NCBI RefSeq assembly: GCF_014698115.1
Contig: NZ_JACJSJ010000030.1
Span: forward strand, 1-64,000
Source: Nostoc sp. FACHB-973
GTDB taxonomy: Bacteria > Cyanobacteriota > Cyanobacteriia > Cyanobacteriales > Nostocaceae
Length of the DNA: 64,000 nt
Reading direction: 5' to 3'
Part shown: positions 1-9,305 of the stretch, piece by piece
Layout: each line of letters starts with the position of its first letter
How positions within the stretch are numbered: position 1 is the stretch's first letter
Program-made: the position numbers and the translations under genes
The notes under the pieces: generated by a model
Database searches by the model: none
The model's input: the letters and a program-made list of their open reading frames with translations, nothing else
What the model was told of the DNA's origin: nothing

Positions 1-688
1 TCGTTTTGTGGCATCGCTTTTTACCCCACTTCCATTCCTCTCCCCCCGTGGGGGAGAGGCTTTAAAACCCAGTTTTAATTTTTCTCTGCTTGTATGAAAC
101 CACCCTGCCTCCCGAAGAGCGGGGAGGGGGTGGGGTGTTAGGGACTTTTGCAAGAGGTCTATTAATATTTAATTTTTTTCTCCTTGAATTTATTTCATAG
201 TTTTATACCTTTACCCCAATTTTATGAGAGACCATTTATAAAGTAAATCTTAAGTAGGGTGGTTACGCTAAAGCGGTAACGCACGCAATACAAGATGGTG
301 CGTTAGGCGCAGCTCATATTTCTCGCGATCATTAATCTCAAAATATGCGCCTAACACAACGCCAGTTGCTACCCTACGGGTTCTTTGAAGGAGTACAAGC
401 CGGGAAACCCGTCCAACGCACTGGCTCCCCTACAATAATTTTATTTTTACTTTATAAATAGCCCTTGACATGCTAAATAAAGTTTTGGCGATCGCCACCT
501 AGAAAGCATTAATTACAACAACCGTCAAGTATCATGAGTGCGATCGCTATCAATTATAAATTTAAATTTTTTGCAAACTGGCGATCGCATTATAATTTGA
601 CACTGAATACTGAATCGATGTTCTAGATAAGATGGGGCGTAATAGCAAAGCCATAACGCACCCTAGTTAAGATTTACTATTTTAAGAT
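1..688. other. intergenic repeat-rich region
   Basis: No convincing gene is seen in this stretch. It holds a GC-rich hairpin at 37-59 (arms CCTCTCCCC and GGGGAGAGG) of a type common between cyanobacterial genes. It also holds a C/G-rich run near 105-140, a MITE-like block at 234-460 described separately, and several GCGATCGC octamers around 490-590. The A+T-rich remainder shows no clear promoter or RNA gene. Confidence 0.6.
234..460. repeat. possible MITE-like element with terminal inverted repeats
   Basis: A 14-base sequence, ATTTATAAAGTAAA, near 234-247 recurs inverted as TTTACTTTATAAAT near 446-459. The roughly 225 bases between carry an internal inverted repeat, GTTAGGCGCA (302-311) with TGCGCCTAAC (346-355), and no reading frame. 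Inverted ends, internal dyad and lack of coding potential fit a small non-autonomous element. No clear target-site duplication is visible, so it may only be a composite of intergenic repeats. Confidence 0.35.
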
Positions 689-1333
689 TTAACTTAAAGA
701 CTCAATTTCTTTCTTAATATTATTGCGGGCAGATGGTTCAGCAAATTCCAACATTAAAGGTGTAAAATAGATACCTGGCCGCTGTAAAAATCCTTGTAAA
801 AACTGCCGACGGGCTGCGATATATTCTGTTTCTGACACCCAGGCATATTCCTGGCGAATGGCATCAGAGTATTCTGGATAGTCAACTGAGTTAGTAGCCA
901 AAATTGCTAAATCTGCATCAATTAGGACTTGGCTATCACAATCATCTGCGGCAGCTTGGTGGTTTTTAGTGTTCAGAATTAAGCGGCTGACGGTAGCTAC
1001 AGTACTTTCTGGAATGCCCAAATGACTCAGCAACTCAAAAGCATAGTCTGCACTTTTTTCTTCATTATCTTGAGCCTTAGTGTCATAAACTACATCGTGA
1101 AACCAGCCACCAAGTAGAACAGCAGGTAGGTTGTTTGTGTAGCCATGTAAAATCTCAATTGTGCTGAGGACATGATGAATGTGTTTGAGTGTATGGTAGT
1201 AGCGATCGCTGGTAGAGTAAGCTGCAACCAAGTGACTAAAGGCTTTATCAGCCACTACTTCGTCAACGCCAAAAGGTTGCAGTGTGCGTTGCCAATTAGA
1301 AAATAAGATACGCGTGAGGTTTTCTGTAGACAT
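689..1333 (-). CDS. HD-superfamily phosphohydrolase (COG4339-like)
   Basis: This 214-residue protein has the layout of the predicted metal-dependent HD phosphohydrolases of the COG4339 type. A YYHTLKHIHH segment (about residues 45-54) supplies early histidines, the HD pair lies in WFHDVVYD (H79, D80), and a later LIDADLAIL segment (about 138-145) supplies the distal aspartate. No membrane segment or signal peptide is seen, so it is probably cytoplasmic. The ATG at 1333 is used. The substrate is unknown; members of the superfamily hydrolyse phosphoesters, often nucleotides. It stands alone, divergent from putA, with a repeat-rich spacer between. The family assignment is firm, the function is not. 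Confidence 0.8.
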   Translation of the reverse strand: MSTENLTRILFSNWQRTLQPFGVDEVVADKAFSHLVAAYSTSDRYYHTLKHIHHVLSTIEILHGYTNNLPAVLLGGWFHDVVYDTKAQDNEEKSADYAFELLSHLGIPESTVATVSRLILNTKNHQAAADDCDSQVLIDADLAILATNSVDYPEYSDAIRQEYAWVSETEYIAARRQFLQGFLQRPGIYFTPLMLEFAEPSARNNIKKEIESLS

Positions 1334-1707
1334 AGCGTTAGTATCCCCACTCCTAGTATGACTGAGCTAAAGTCTTGTGCTGCAACATCTGTCCGATCAA
1401 GTTAAAAATATATCAACAAAAGGATAACACTTGTCAGTGGTTGAATAGGGTATGGGAAGGGGACGCAAAGACGCGGGGACGAGGGGAAGGAAGAAGATAG
1501 AGGGACAAAGGCAAAGACTTACTGCAAGTTTTCTCCTTGTCCCCATCTCCCTCATCTCCCTCATCTCCCCCACCTCCCTCATCTCCCCCACCTCCCCACT
1601 CCCCACTCCCCACTCCCCAATATAGTGACAGCTAAAATTAAAGCGTCAAAATAGAAGACACAGGTTTTGTACAAAAAGCCTTGCCTTGATTAAGGAGTTT
1701 ATTATCA
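1334..1707. repeat. spacer with short tandem repeats upstream of putA
   Basis: The spacer between the divergent HD gene and putA contains, at about 1535-1620, a run of C-rich units (CTCCCTCATCT, then repeated CCCCACT) typical of cyanobacterial short tandem repeats. A minus-strand frame across it is only repeat translation (Gly-Glu-Met-Arg units) and is not called as a gene. An AAGGAG ribosome-binding site for putA lies at 1692-1697. No clear -10/-35 pair was identified. Confidence 0.6.
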
Positions 1708-4683
1708 GTGGTATTACAAGTACAAACAAGCACCTACGAAGCTAAAACCCAAGAAATTGCTAAACAACTTCTAGCAGCTACCCAAGAAAATCGTTCGTTT
1801 TTTGCTTCCCTGCGAGATCAAATGCGCTGGGATGATAAATTACTAGCTTGGGCAATGAGTAATCCTGGGTTGCGGGTGCAATTATTTCGGTTTATAGATA
1901 CACTACCTGCTTTGCATAGTAAATCAGAAATTGCCTCTCATTTACAAGAATATTTAGGCGATGAGTCTGTAGAATTACCGTCAGCTTTGAAGGGAATGCT
2001 AAACTTTGCTAACCCCGATTCTGTACCAGGACAAGTTGCTGCCACAACCGTTGGTACAGCGGTTGAAACTCTTGCTCATAAATATATTTCTGGGGAAAAT
2101 ATTAAACAAGTCATCAAAACAGTTGAACGCCTGCGAAAAGAAAAAATGGCTTTCACCATTGATTTACTTGGTGAAGCGGTAATTACTGAAGCGGAAGCCC
2201 AATCTTATCTAGAACGCTATCTAGAATTAATGCAACAATTGGTGGAAGCATCGAAGAATTGGACAGTCATACCGGCGATTGATGAGGCAGATGGCGAATC
2301 CCTACCAAAAGTCCAGGTTTCTGTGAAGTTAACGGCGTTTTATTCGCAATTTGACCCATTAGATGCTAAAGGTAGTGAAGAACGAGTTAGCGATCGCATT
2401 CGTATTCTCTTACGTCGTGCCAAAGAATTAGGCGCAGCTGTGCATTTTGATATGGAACAGTATGCCTATAAGGACATAACTCTGAATATCTTGAAAAAAC
2501 TTTTACTGGAAGAAGAGTTTCGGCAACGCACAGACATTGGCATGACAATCCAAGCATATTTGCGTGATAGCGAGGAAGATGTTAAAAACGTGATTTCTTG
2601 GTTAAAACAGCGCGGTTATCCCCTAACAATCCGTTTGGTGAAAGGCGCATATTGGGATCAAGAAACTATTAAAGCAGCACAGAAGCACTGGTCACAGCCA
2701 GTTTACAATGATAAAGCGGCAACTGATGCTAACTTTGAAACTATCACTCAGTTATTGCTAGAAAATCATCAATATGTTTATTCTGCCATTGGTAGCCATA
2801 ATGTGCGATCGCACGCTCGTGCCATTGCCATAGCCGAAAGCTTAAATGTCCCCCGCCGTCGCTTTGAATTGCAAGTCCTCTACGGTATGGGTGATAAAGT
2901 CGCCAAGGCTTTGGTTGATAGGGGTTATCGCGTTAGAGTTTACTGCCCTTACGGTGAATTATTGCCTGGAATGGCATATTTGATTCGGCGATTGTTGGAA
3001 AATACCGCTAATAGTTCTTTCTTGCGACAAAATCTCGAAAATCGTCCGATTGAGGAACTCTTAGCAGCGCCATCTGTCAAAAACGCAGAGACTGAAAATT
3101 TCCCCGCGTCCTCTTCCTTCTTCGGTGCGCCGGATACCGATTATTCTGAGGAGGAGGGGAGAAGAAAGGCGACAGAAGCTTTCCAAAGGGTTCGTCAACA
3201 GTTGGGTAGGACTTATTTACCGTTGATTAACGGGGAGTATGTTAACACGCCGCAATTTGTTGATTCTCTCAATCCTTCTAATTTTAGTGAGGTAGTTGGG
3301 AAAGTCGGATTAATTAGTGTTGAACAAGCCGAACAGGCGATGCAAGCTGCGAAGGCGGCGTTTCCTGGGTGGCGCAAAACACCAGTTGGGGAACGCGCTA
3401 GGATTTTGCGAAAAGCGGCTGATTTGATGGAAGAACGCCGCGCTGAACTTTCCGCTTGGATGGTTTTGGAAGTTGGGAAACCTGTTAAGGAAGCTGATGG
3501 AGAGGTTTCTGAGGCGATAGATTTTTGTCGCTACTACGCTGATGAAATGGAACGGTTAGATAAAGGTGTGATTTACGACATACCCGGTGAGACTAATCGT
3601 TATATTTACCAGCCACGAGGAATTGCTGTGGTGATTTCTCCTTGGAATTTTCCGCTGGCGATCGCTTGTGGAATGACTGTTGCAGCTTTAGTTTCCGGCA
3701 ATTGTACTCTCCTTAAACCTGCGGAAACATCTTCTGTAATTACCGCAAAACTCACAGAAATCTTGATCGATGCTGGTTTTCCTAAAGGTGTATTTCAATA
3801 CGTACCTGGTAAGGGTTCCCAAGTCGGCGCTTATTTGGTAAATCATCCAGATACTCATGTAATTGCTTTTACTGGTTCTCAGGAAGTAGGATGTAGAATT
3901 TACGCAGATGCAGCAACCCTCAAACCTGGGCAAAAGCATATGAAGCGAGTAATTGCGGAAATGGGTGGTAAAAATGCAATTATTGTCGATGAAAGTGCTG
4001 ATTTAGACCAAGCAGTTGTTGGGGTAGTGCAGTCAGCATTTGGTTACAGCGGACAAAAATGTTCTGCTTGTTCGCGGGTGATTGTGCTGCAACCGATTTA
4101 TGATGCCTTTGTGCAGCGGTTGGTGGAAGCGACTAAATCTCTGAACATTGGGGAAGCAGAGTTACCTAGTACCCAAGTGGGGCCGGTAATTGATGCCAAT
4201 GCCCGCGATCGCATCCGCGAGTATATTGAGAAGGGTAAGGCAGAATCACAACTAGCCTTGGAGTTACCAGCACCGGAACACGGATATTTTATCGGCCCTG
4301 TGATTTTTAGTGAGGTATCGCCAAATGCGGTAATTTCCCAGCAAGAAATTTTTGGGCCTGTGCTGGCGGTAATTCGCGTGAAAGATTTCCAGGAAGCTTT
4401 AGGAGTCGCCAACGGGACTAACTACGCCTTGACTGGAGGACTTTATTCTCGAACCCCTTCCCACATTCAGCAGGCACAAACAGAATTTGAAGTCGGGAAT
4501 TTGTACATCAACCGCACTATCACAGGTGCTATAGTTGCACGGCAACCCTTTGGTGGATTCAAACTTTCGGGAGTAGGTTCTAAAGCCGGAGGCCCTGATT
4601 ATCTACTGCAATTCCTGGAACCACGGGCAATCACAGAAAATATTCAGCGTCAAGGTTTTGCACCAATTGACGGAGTTGATTAA
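1708..4683 (+). CDS. putA: bifunctional proline dehydrogenase / P5C dehydrogenase
   Basis: This 991-residue enzyme oxidises proline to glutamate in two steps. The N-terminal half (about 175-465) is the FAD-dependent proline dehydrogenase barrel, with the RLVKGAYWD and RRRFELQVLYGM segments. The C-terminal half (about 505-985) is the NAD(P)-dependent delta-1-pyrroline-5-carboxylate dehydrogenase, with VISPWNFPLA, AFTGSQEVG, EMGGKN (catalytic Glu near 752) and SGQKCSACSR (catalytic Cys near 786). It lacks the N-terminal DNA-binding repressor domain of enterobacterial PutA, as expected for its length. Translation starts at GTG 1708, supported by AAGGAG about 10 bases upstream. A hairpin terminator follows. 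It appears monocistronic. Confidence 0.95.
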   Translation: MVLQVQTSTYEAKTQEIAKQLLAATQENRSFFASLRDQMRWDDKLLAWAMSNPGLRVQLFRFIDTLPALHSKSEIASHLQEYLGDESVELPSALKGMLNFANPDSVPGQVAATTVGTAVETLAHKYISGENIKQVIKTVERLRKEKMAFTIDLLGEAVITEAEAQSYLERYLELMQQLVEASKNWTVIPAIDEADGESLPKVQVSVKLTAFYSQFDPLDAKGSEERVSDRIRILLRRAKELGAAVHFDMEQYAYKDITLNILKKLLLEEEFRQRTDIGMTIQAYLRDSEEDVKNVISWLKQRGYPLTIRLVKGAYWDQETIKAAQKHWSQPVYNDKAATDANFETITQLLLENHQYVYSAIGSHNVRSHARAIAIAESLNVPRRRFELQVLYGMGDKVAKALVDRGYRVRVYCPYGELLPGMAYLIRRLLENTANSSFLRQNLENRPIEELLAAPSVKNAETENFPASSSFFGAPDTDYSEEEGRRKATEAFQRVRQQLGRTYLPLINGEYVNTPQFVDSLNPSNFSEVVGKVGLISVEQAEQAMQAAKAAFPGWRKTPVGERARILRKAADLMEERRAELSAWMVLEVGKPVKEADGEVSEAIDFCRYYADEMERLDKGVIYDIPGETNRYIYQPRGIAVVISPWNFPLAIACGMTVAALVSGNCTLLKPAETSSVITAKLTEILIDAGFPKGVFQYVPGKGSQVGAYLVNHPDTHVIAFTGSQEVGCRIYADAATLKPGQKHMKRVIAEMGGKNAIIVDESADLDQAVVGVVQSAFGYSGQKCSACSRVIVLQPIYDAFVQRLVEATKSLNIGEAELPSTQVGPVIDANARDRIREYIEKGKAESQLALELPAPEHGYFIGPVIFSEVSPNAVISQQEIFGPVLAVIRVKDFQEALGVANGTNYALTGGLYSRTPSHIQQAQTEFEVGNLYINRTITGAIVARQPFGGFKLSGVGSKAGGPDYLLQFLEPRAITENIQRQGFAPIDGVD

Positions 4684-4694
4684 GGTATAGAATT

Positions 4695-4719
4695 AGGTGG
4701 GGTTTTTCCCACCTTTTTT
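4695..4719 (+). terminator. rho-independent terminator of putA
   Basis: AGGTGGG (4695-4701) pairs with CCCACCT (4708-4714) and is followed at once by a T-run to 4719. It sits 12 bases after the putA stop codon and before the next gene, in the expected orientation for ending putA transcription. Confidence 0.85.
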
Positions 4720-4745
4720 GATATATTCAGACCAGAGAAAGTTTG

Positions 4746-5183
4746 ATGAGTAATTTAGTCATAAAAATTGCTAAAATACCTGAAGAATTTCTAGCGATCG
4801 CCGCAATTAGAAAATCTGTTTTTCAAGATGAACAAGGGGTAGCTCCCGCTTTAGAGTTTGATGGCAAAGATGAAATCTCTGACCATTTAATAGCTTATTT
4901 AGATGGGAAAGTTGTGGGTACTACCAGAATTAGATATTTAGATGATAAGACTGCCAAGATAGAAAGACTTGCTGTTTTGTCTACAGTCAGAGGGCAAGGT
5001 ATTGGTAAGAAAATCATGGAAAATGCACTCTCGTTTCTAGCTAGAAAAAATATGCGAGAAGTTGTAATTCATTCTCAAGAGTATGTCAAAGGTTTATACC
5101 AAAAATTGGACTTTGTAGAAGAAGGCGAAACATTTGAAGAAGCTGGTATTTGTCATGTAAAAATGATTAAAAAATTTTCCTAA
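4746..5183 (+). CDS. GNAT-family N-acetyltransferase (ElaA/YjcF-like)
   Basis: A 145-residue GNAT protein. The start IRKSVFQDEQGV is typical of the ElaA/YjcF branch. The acetyl-CoA loop is RGQGIGKKIM (about residues 85-94), preceded by the strand AKIERLAVLSTV, with the closing LYQKLDFVEEGE strand-helix-strand. ATG 4746 is preferred; an in-frame TTG lies one codon upstream. The acceptor substrate is not predictable. It follows putA on the same strand, but a strong terminator lies between, so it is probably transcribed separately. It is convergent with the histidine kinase gene, with only 17 bases between. Confidence 0.85.
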   Translation: MSNLVIKIAKIPEEFLAIAAIRKSVFQDEQGVAPALEFDGKDEISDHLIAYLDGKVVGTTRIRYLDDKTAKIERLAVLSTVRGQGIGKKIMENALSFLARKNMREVVIHSQEYVKGLYQKLDFVEEGETFEEAGICHVKMIKKFS

Positions 5184-5200
5184 ATCAAATCGCCTAGCGG

Positions 5201-7405
5201 CTAAATTGGTGTTTCGCTCATCTCAAAATCAATTTCATTCAAATATCGCATTAACATTGACTCTAATTCAAATATCCGAATTGGTTTGAGGATATAGTCG
5301 TTAGCACCAGCTTCCAGAATAGAAATTTTCTCTTCTGAAAGTTCATTAAAGCCCATCATTACCACCTGCAAATCTTCTAAAGAAGGCTCTTGTCTGAGAA
5401 TATTTAGTAAATCCCAGCCACTAACATCACCTACTAACTGAACATCCAACAAAATTAAATCTGGCTTTAGGCTTTGCACCTGCTTCAAAAAATCATTGCC
5501 GCTATTAATCCACTTGACTTGGTAGCCAATTGTCTGGAGATAATCTTGCAGCACAATGCCAGTATTTTGCTCGTCTTCCACAAACAAAATCGTTTGATTT
5601 TGAGGAATGGACAGGGAAGATGATGCAGACAAAGTAAAATTTTCTCCTTCATCTTCCAGATGCGACCGATTTGGTAGAAACAAAGTAAACTCGCTACCTT
5701 CTCCCAAAGTTGATTTAACGGTCACATCTCCACCGTGCAAACGCGCTAATTTGCGTGTCAAAGCTAAACCCAAACCAGTGCCTTCATACTGGCGATTTAA
5801 CTTACTGTCAAGCTGTTTAAATGGTTCAAATAGAAATTCAAACTGACTTGAGTCAATACCAATTCCAGTATCTGAAACTATAAATTTCATCCCTTGGGAT
5901 AATTTTTTTACTACTACCGATACCTCACCAGCTGGGGTGAATTTAACAGCATTAGTGAGCAGGTTAAGTAGCATTTGTTTGATGCGTCGTTCATCAGCAA
6001 TGCAAGTATCTGCTTCGGGATCAATTTCACATGTGAGTCCCAATCCCTTTTCTAAAGCGCGATCGCGCACTGTCGATATGGCATAATTACATATCTCTGA
6101 CACTGCCAAAGGTAAAAGCAACAATTCTTCTTTGCCTGCTTCCACCTTAGATAAATCCAAGATATCGTTAATCACTGCCAGTAACTGTTCACCACTACCG
6201 TATATACAATCGATATATTCCTTCTGTTTTTCATTGAGAGAGCCAACTATTTCTTCTTGTAACAATTGCGATAAGCCCATAATTGCATTCAGAGGCGTCC
6301 GCAGTTCGTGGCTCATGGTTGCTAAAAATTCACTTTTTGCTCGACTGGCTGCTTCTGCTGCTTCTTGAGAAGCACGTAGTTTCAGTTCTGTTTGCTTGCG
6401 TTCAGTAATATCCTCAATCATCGCTAGAAAAAACTCAGCTTGACCATTGCTGCCTGGAATGACAGAAACAGAGATATGAGTCCAAACTAAGCTACCATTT
6501 TGATGCAGGCAGCATCTTTCCATCTCAATCCGATGTCTATCCGCAGGTTGTCCTTTAACTTCCACCCTTGAAGTTTTCCCTAAATCCGTGCCAATTCCTG
6601 ACACCAATTGTTTGTAAATCTCTAAATCGCCTTTTTGTCTGCAAAGGTAATTTGTAAAGCGTTTGCCGTATAACTCTTCTCGGCTATATCCTAAAATCTC
6701 GCACAGTGCCACATTAGTATCGACTATCTGGGCTTTCATATCTATAAGTGCAATGCCGATAGAAGAACACTCAAAAATCGCCCGAAATTGCGCCTCACTC
6801 TGTCGCAGTGCTTCCTGTGCGGTATTTCGCTGGCTTGCTTCTATAGCCAAAGTCACAAAATCTGCAATTGAGCCAGCAAAAGTTTCTTCCTCCAAAGTCC
6901 ATTGGCGACCTTGGCCTATGTGTTCGTGGCAGACTACACCTACCAAATGCCCCTCTAGCCAAATTGGTGCATCCAGGAGGGATGTGATGCCAAAAGTAGA
7001 AAGATAAGACTCTGATAATTCTTGAGTTCTGATATCGTTTCTAGCATCATCTACGGCAATGCTACGTTCCTGTTCTAAAGCCTGAAAATAAGCAGGATAA
7101 TTTGTTTTTAAAAGGGAGCTCCCAAAGCTATGCTCCTTGGTATTGACATCGTATAAATCGATGCATTCCATTTTTGAACGTTCTTCATTATATAACCATA
7201 CCCCGACTCGCTCAACTAAGAGCGTCCGAGCAGCAGTTTCTGTGATTTCCCTGACGGACGCATTGAGATTACCTTGCTGAAATGTCTTGCTTCTTGCCAA
7301 TTGCACCAAGGTCTGGCTTTGTTTTCGCCGACTATCTTCTCTGATTTGTAAACCCTCTTGGGCTTGATTATACTCTGTGATACTTCTAGCCGCGACCACC
7401 TGCAT
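5201..7405 (-). CDS. hybrid sensor histidine kinase (GAF-PAS-HisKA-HATPase-receiver)
   Basis: This 734-residue cytoplasmic signalling protein has in order a GAF domain (about 35-195), a PAS domain with PAC tail (about 203-338, ending EDITERKQ), a dimerisation/phosphoacceptor domain with H366 in FLATMSHELRTPL, an ATPase domain (NLLTNAVKF, SDTGIGI, GTGLGLALTRKL) and a C-terminal receiver (about 605-725, ILFVEDEQ, LILLDVQL, ILKPI). Its first residues, VVAARSITEYNQAQE, are the tail of a further PAS/PAC domain whose body lies upstream in broken frames (see 7406-7600). The gene is therefore a 5'-truncated remnant of a longer kinase. ATG 7405, with GAGGAC just upstream, may still allow expression. 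The ligand and partner regulator are unknown. Confidence 0.85.
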   Translation of the reverse strand: MQVVAARSITEYNQAQEGLQIREDSRRKQSQTLVQLARSKTFQQGNLNASVREITETAARTLLVERVGVWLYNEERSKMECIDLYDVNTKEHSFGSSLLKTNYPAYFQALEQERSIAVDDARNDIRTQELSESYLSTFGITSLLDAPIWLEGHLVGVVCHEHIGQGRQWTLEEETFAGSIADFVTLAIEASQRNTAQEALRQSEAQFRAIFECSSIGIALIDMKAQIVDTNVALCEILGYSREELYGKRFTNYLCRQKGDLEIYKQLVSGIGTDLGKTSRVEVKGQPADRHRIEMERCCLHQNGSLVWTHISVSVIPGSNGQAEFFLAMIEDITERKQTELKLRASQEAAEAASRAKSEFLATMSHELRTPLNAIMGLSQLLQEEIVGSLNEKQKEYIDCIYGSGEQLLAVINDILDLSKVEAGKEELLLLPLAVSEICNYAISTVRDRALEKGLGLTCEIDPEADTCIADERRIKQMLLNLLTNAVKFTPAGEVSVVVKKLSQGMKFIVSDTGIGIDSSQFEFLFEPFKQLDSKLNRQYEGTGLGLALTRKLARLHGGDVTVKSTLGEGSEFTLFLPNRSHLEDEGENFTLSASSSLSIPQNQTILFVEDEQNTGIVLQDYLQTIGYQVKWINSGNDFLKQVQSLKPDLILLDVQLVGDVSGWDLLNILRQEPSLEDLQVVMMGFNELSEEKISILEAGANDYILKPIRIFELESMLMRYLNEIDFEMSETPI

Positions 7406-7600
7406 GAGTTGTCCTCAAGAAGAGATAATTTTGCTTCGTAGTTCTACGGGAAAAATAGAACCGTCTTTGTATAACTACAATTACTTCATAGGGTTTTTCA
7501 TAACCGGAAACTATATTTGTTTTAATAAAATTTTCTGATTTTGGAATGACGAGTTCCAAACTAGAATTTGCCAATCAGTTCTGTAAGTTCATACCAGTCA
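7406..7600 (-). pseudogene. decayed PAS domain upstream of the histidine kinase
   Basis: Read on the minus strand, PAS-like pieces appear in order but in different frames. YELTELIGKF (about 7593-7564) runs into a stop. SLELVIPKSENFIKTNIVSG and GYEKPYEVIVV follow in another frame (about 7562-7472). YKDGSIFPVELRSKIISS (7471-7418) follows in a third and ends at a TGA (7417-7415), which is in frame with the kinase start. The order and content match the end of a PAS fold leading into the ARSITEYNQAQE linker at the kinase N-terminus. At least two frameshifts and one stop therefore separate this domain from the kinase. Confidence 0.75.
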
Positions 7601-8183
7601 TTTTTGCCTCAAGGAATCATAAAACTCTCCGATACTGATCGCCGTAGAGGTAGACAATGAGGGAGGTGTCGTCTACATACTTTTAGATGCCACTCTTTAG
7701 ATAATTCAGATTACATTTACTTTACAGGCTAGACACTTTTTTAACTTGCTTCAATTAATTGGCTTTTAACTCTTACAAACCCACGGCTTAAAGCCCTGGG
7801 TTAGTGACTTAACTATCAAGTAGTATAGTATTTTTAAAAGTTGCCTAGCACAGCCAATGTAATCATTACATCACTTAATTACCATAATTGCTACCTTCAT
7901 ACCAAGGGATACCGCTGCTCAGGTTCTAATTCTTGGTTAGTCCTGACTGAAGAGGACAAGGTGAGGGGGAGAGTTAGAAGGGGAAAAAGAAAAAATCCCA
8001 TGTTATAGAGGGTTTCAAGCCACCGACTTTATTTATGAGGTAACCCCAAAGTCTCCCTATCTCCTTGTGCCCTTGTCCTTTTGGTGACTACCAGAATACC
8101 CTTGAATTCCCCTAGAGAAAGATATTTAATGACTTGAATTTTGCCAGAATTAAATTAATGGTAGCTGTTGCAAAGGTAGAGCG
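7601..8183. other. intergenic region with a hairpin repeat
   Basis: No gene is supported here. An imperfect inverted repeat at 7778-7802 (arms AACCCACGGCTT and AAGCCCTGGGTT, one mismatch) resembles hairpins found at the ends of IS200/IS605-type elements in cyanobacteria, but no transposase remnant is visible. Further right are purine-rich runs near 7960-7990 and C/T-rich sequence near 8050-8090. The stretch separates the decayed kinase 5' end from the BtuF-like gene, which is divergent from it. Confidence 0.5.
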
Positions 8184-9110
8184 ATGATAGATAGTAATGT
8201 GAGAATTGTTTCCCTAATTCCCGGTGGGACAGAGATTTTAGCGACATTAGGACTGGTTAACGCTATTGTAGGGCGATCGCACGAATGTGATTACCCCCCA
8301 GAAATCCAAAATCGCCCCATTTGTACCCAAGCACGCCTCAACTCTAATGCTTCCAGCAGCCAAATTCACGATGAAGTCAACAATTTATTACAATCTGCTC
8401 TCAGTATCTATCAAATCAAAACAGATGTTTTAGAGCAGTTGCAACCTACCCACATTCTGACTCAAGACCAGTGTGATGTTTGTGCTGTCAGCTTCCATGA
8501 AGTCGAAAAAGCAGTTGCTACACTTGTTCACAGCCAACCCCAGATTATTTCTTTACAACCCAACATTCTCGAAGATATTTGCGCTGATATTGAGCGAGTA
8601 GGCAACACCTTTGGCGTAGACTCAGTAAAAGTCATAGAAAATTTAGAGGCTCGCGTCAAAATTTGTCAGCAAAAAATCCAAGGACTTGGTTTAAATGAAC
8701 TGCCCACCGTCACCTGCATCGAATGGACTGATCCTTTGATGGTAGCGGCGAATTGGATTCCGGAATTAGTCAACTTGGCAGGAGGGCAATCCCTGTTTAG
8801 TGTCGCAGGTCAGCCTTCTCCCCACTTACCCTGGGAAACACTAATAGCTAGTAATCCAGATGTAATTGTTTTTATGCCTTGTGGCTTTGATTTAAATCGC
8901 ACCCGCCAAGAAGCCCAACTGTTAACTCAACTTCCTGAATGGGAAAAACTCCACGCCACCCAAGCTGGTAGAGTCTACATCACTGATGGTAATTCTTACT
9001 TCAATCGTCCAGGACCGCGATTGGTAGACTCTCTAGAAATTTTGGCAGAAATTTTACACCCAGAAATTTTTCAATACGGCTACAAAGGAACTGGTTGGGA
9101 ACCTTTGTGA
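8184..9110 (+). CDS. cobalamin-binding-type periplasmic-binding-fold protein (BtuF-like)
   Basis: A 308-residue protein of the BtuF/FhuD binding-protein fold. The start RIVSLIPGGTEILATLGL, the GRSHECDYPPEI segment and the PTHILTQDQCDVCAVS segment are typical of the cytosolic-looking cobalamin-binding branch found in many bacteria. It lacks a signal peptide or lipobox, so it may act in the cytoplasm or have another ligand, and no permease or ATPase is adjacent. No cobalamin riboswitch was recognised upstream. ATG 8184 is the only good start. It is convergent with the giant gene, with a large dyad repeat between. Confidence 0.75.
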   Translation: MIDSNVRIVSLIPGGTEILATLGLVNAIVGRSHECDYPPEIQNRPICTQARLNSNASSSQIHDEVNNLLQSALSIYQIKTDVLEQLQPTHILTQDQCDVCAVSFHEVEKAVATLVHSQPQIISLQPNILEDICADIERVGNTFGVDSVKVIENLEARVKICQQKIQGLGLNELPTVTCIEWTDPLMVAANWIPELVNLAGGQSLFSVAGQPSPHLPWETLIASNPDVIVFMPCGFDLNRTRQEAQLLTQLPEWEKLHATQAGRVYITDGNSYFNRPGPRLVDSLEILAEILHPEIFQYGYKGTGWEPL

Positions 9111-9208
9111 TATCGTGTCCGGTTGAATTAGATTCTCTAAGGGATACGGTGATCGCGAGGCAAAGCGATCGCTTATCTTAGAACTTCCAAATAAAAAATA
9201 TCCAACTA

Positions 9209-9277
9209 TTTCTTGTGGGGTTGGCATTTTGTTTGCCCTTGCTGACGGGCGGGCGAGATGCCCATCCCCACAAGAAA
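9209..9277. repeat. large dyad repeat between convergent genes
   Basis: TTTCTTGTGGGG (9209-9220) pairs perfectly with CCCCACAAGAAA (9266-9277), and an inner partial match extends the stem towards GGCAT/ATGCC. The loop contains GACGGGCGGGCGAG. This is a familiar type of cyanobacterial dispersed hairpin. Lying between two convergent stop codons, with T-rich sequence to its right, it could also act as a bidirectional terminator. Confidence 0.6.
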
Positions 9278-9305
9278 ATTTGAGTGTTTTTTTATTTGTA
9301 AATCC

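Noticed and set aside
1397..1606. 69-codon minus-strand open frame
   Set aside because: It is translation of CTCCCTCATCT-type tandem repeats (Gly-Glu-Met-Arg units), with no ribosome-binding site or family resemblance.
7778..7802. Hairpin as an IS200/IS605 end
   Set aside because: Only one end-like hairpin is visible with no transposase remnant, so a mobile element was not called.
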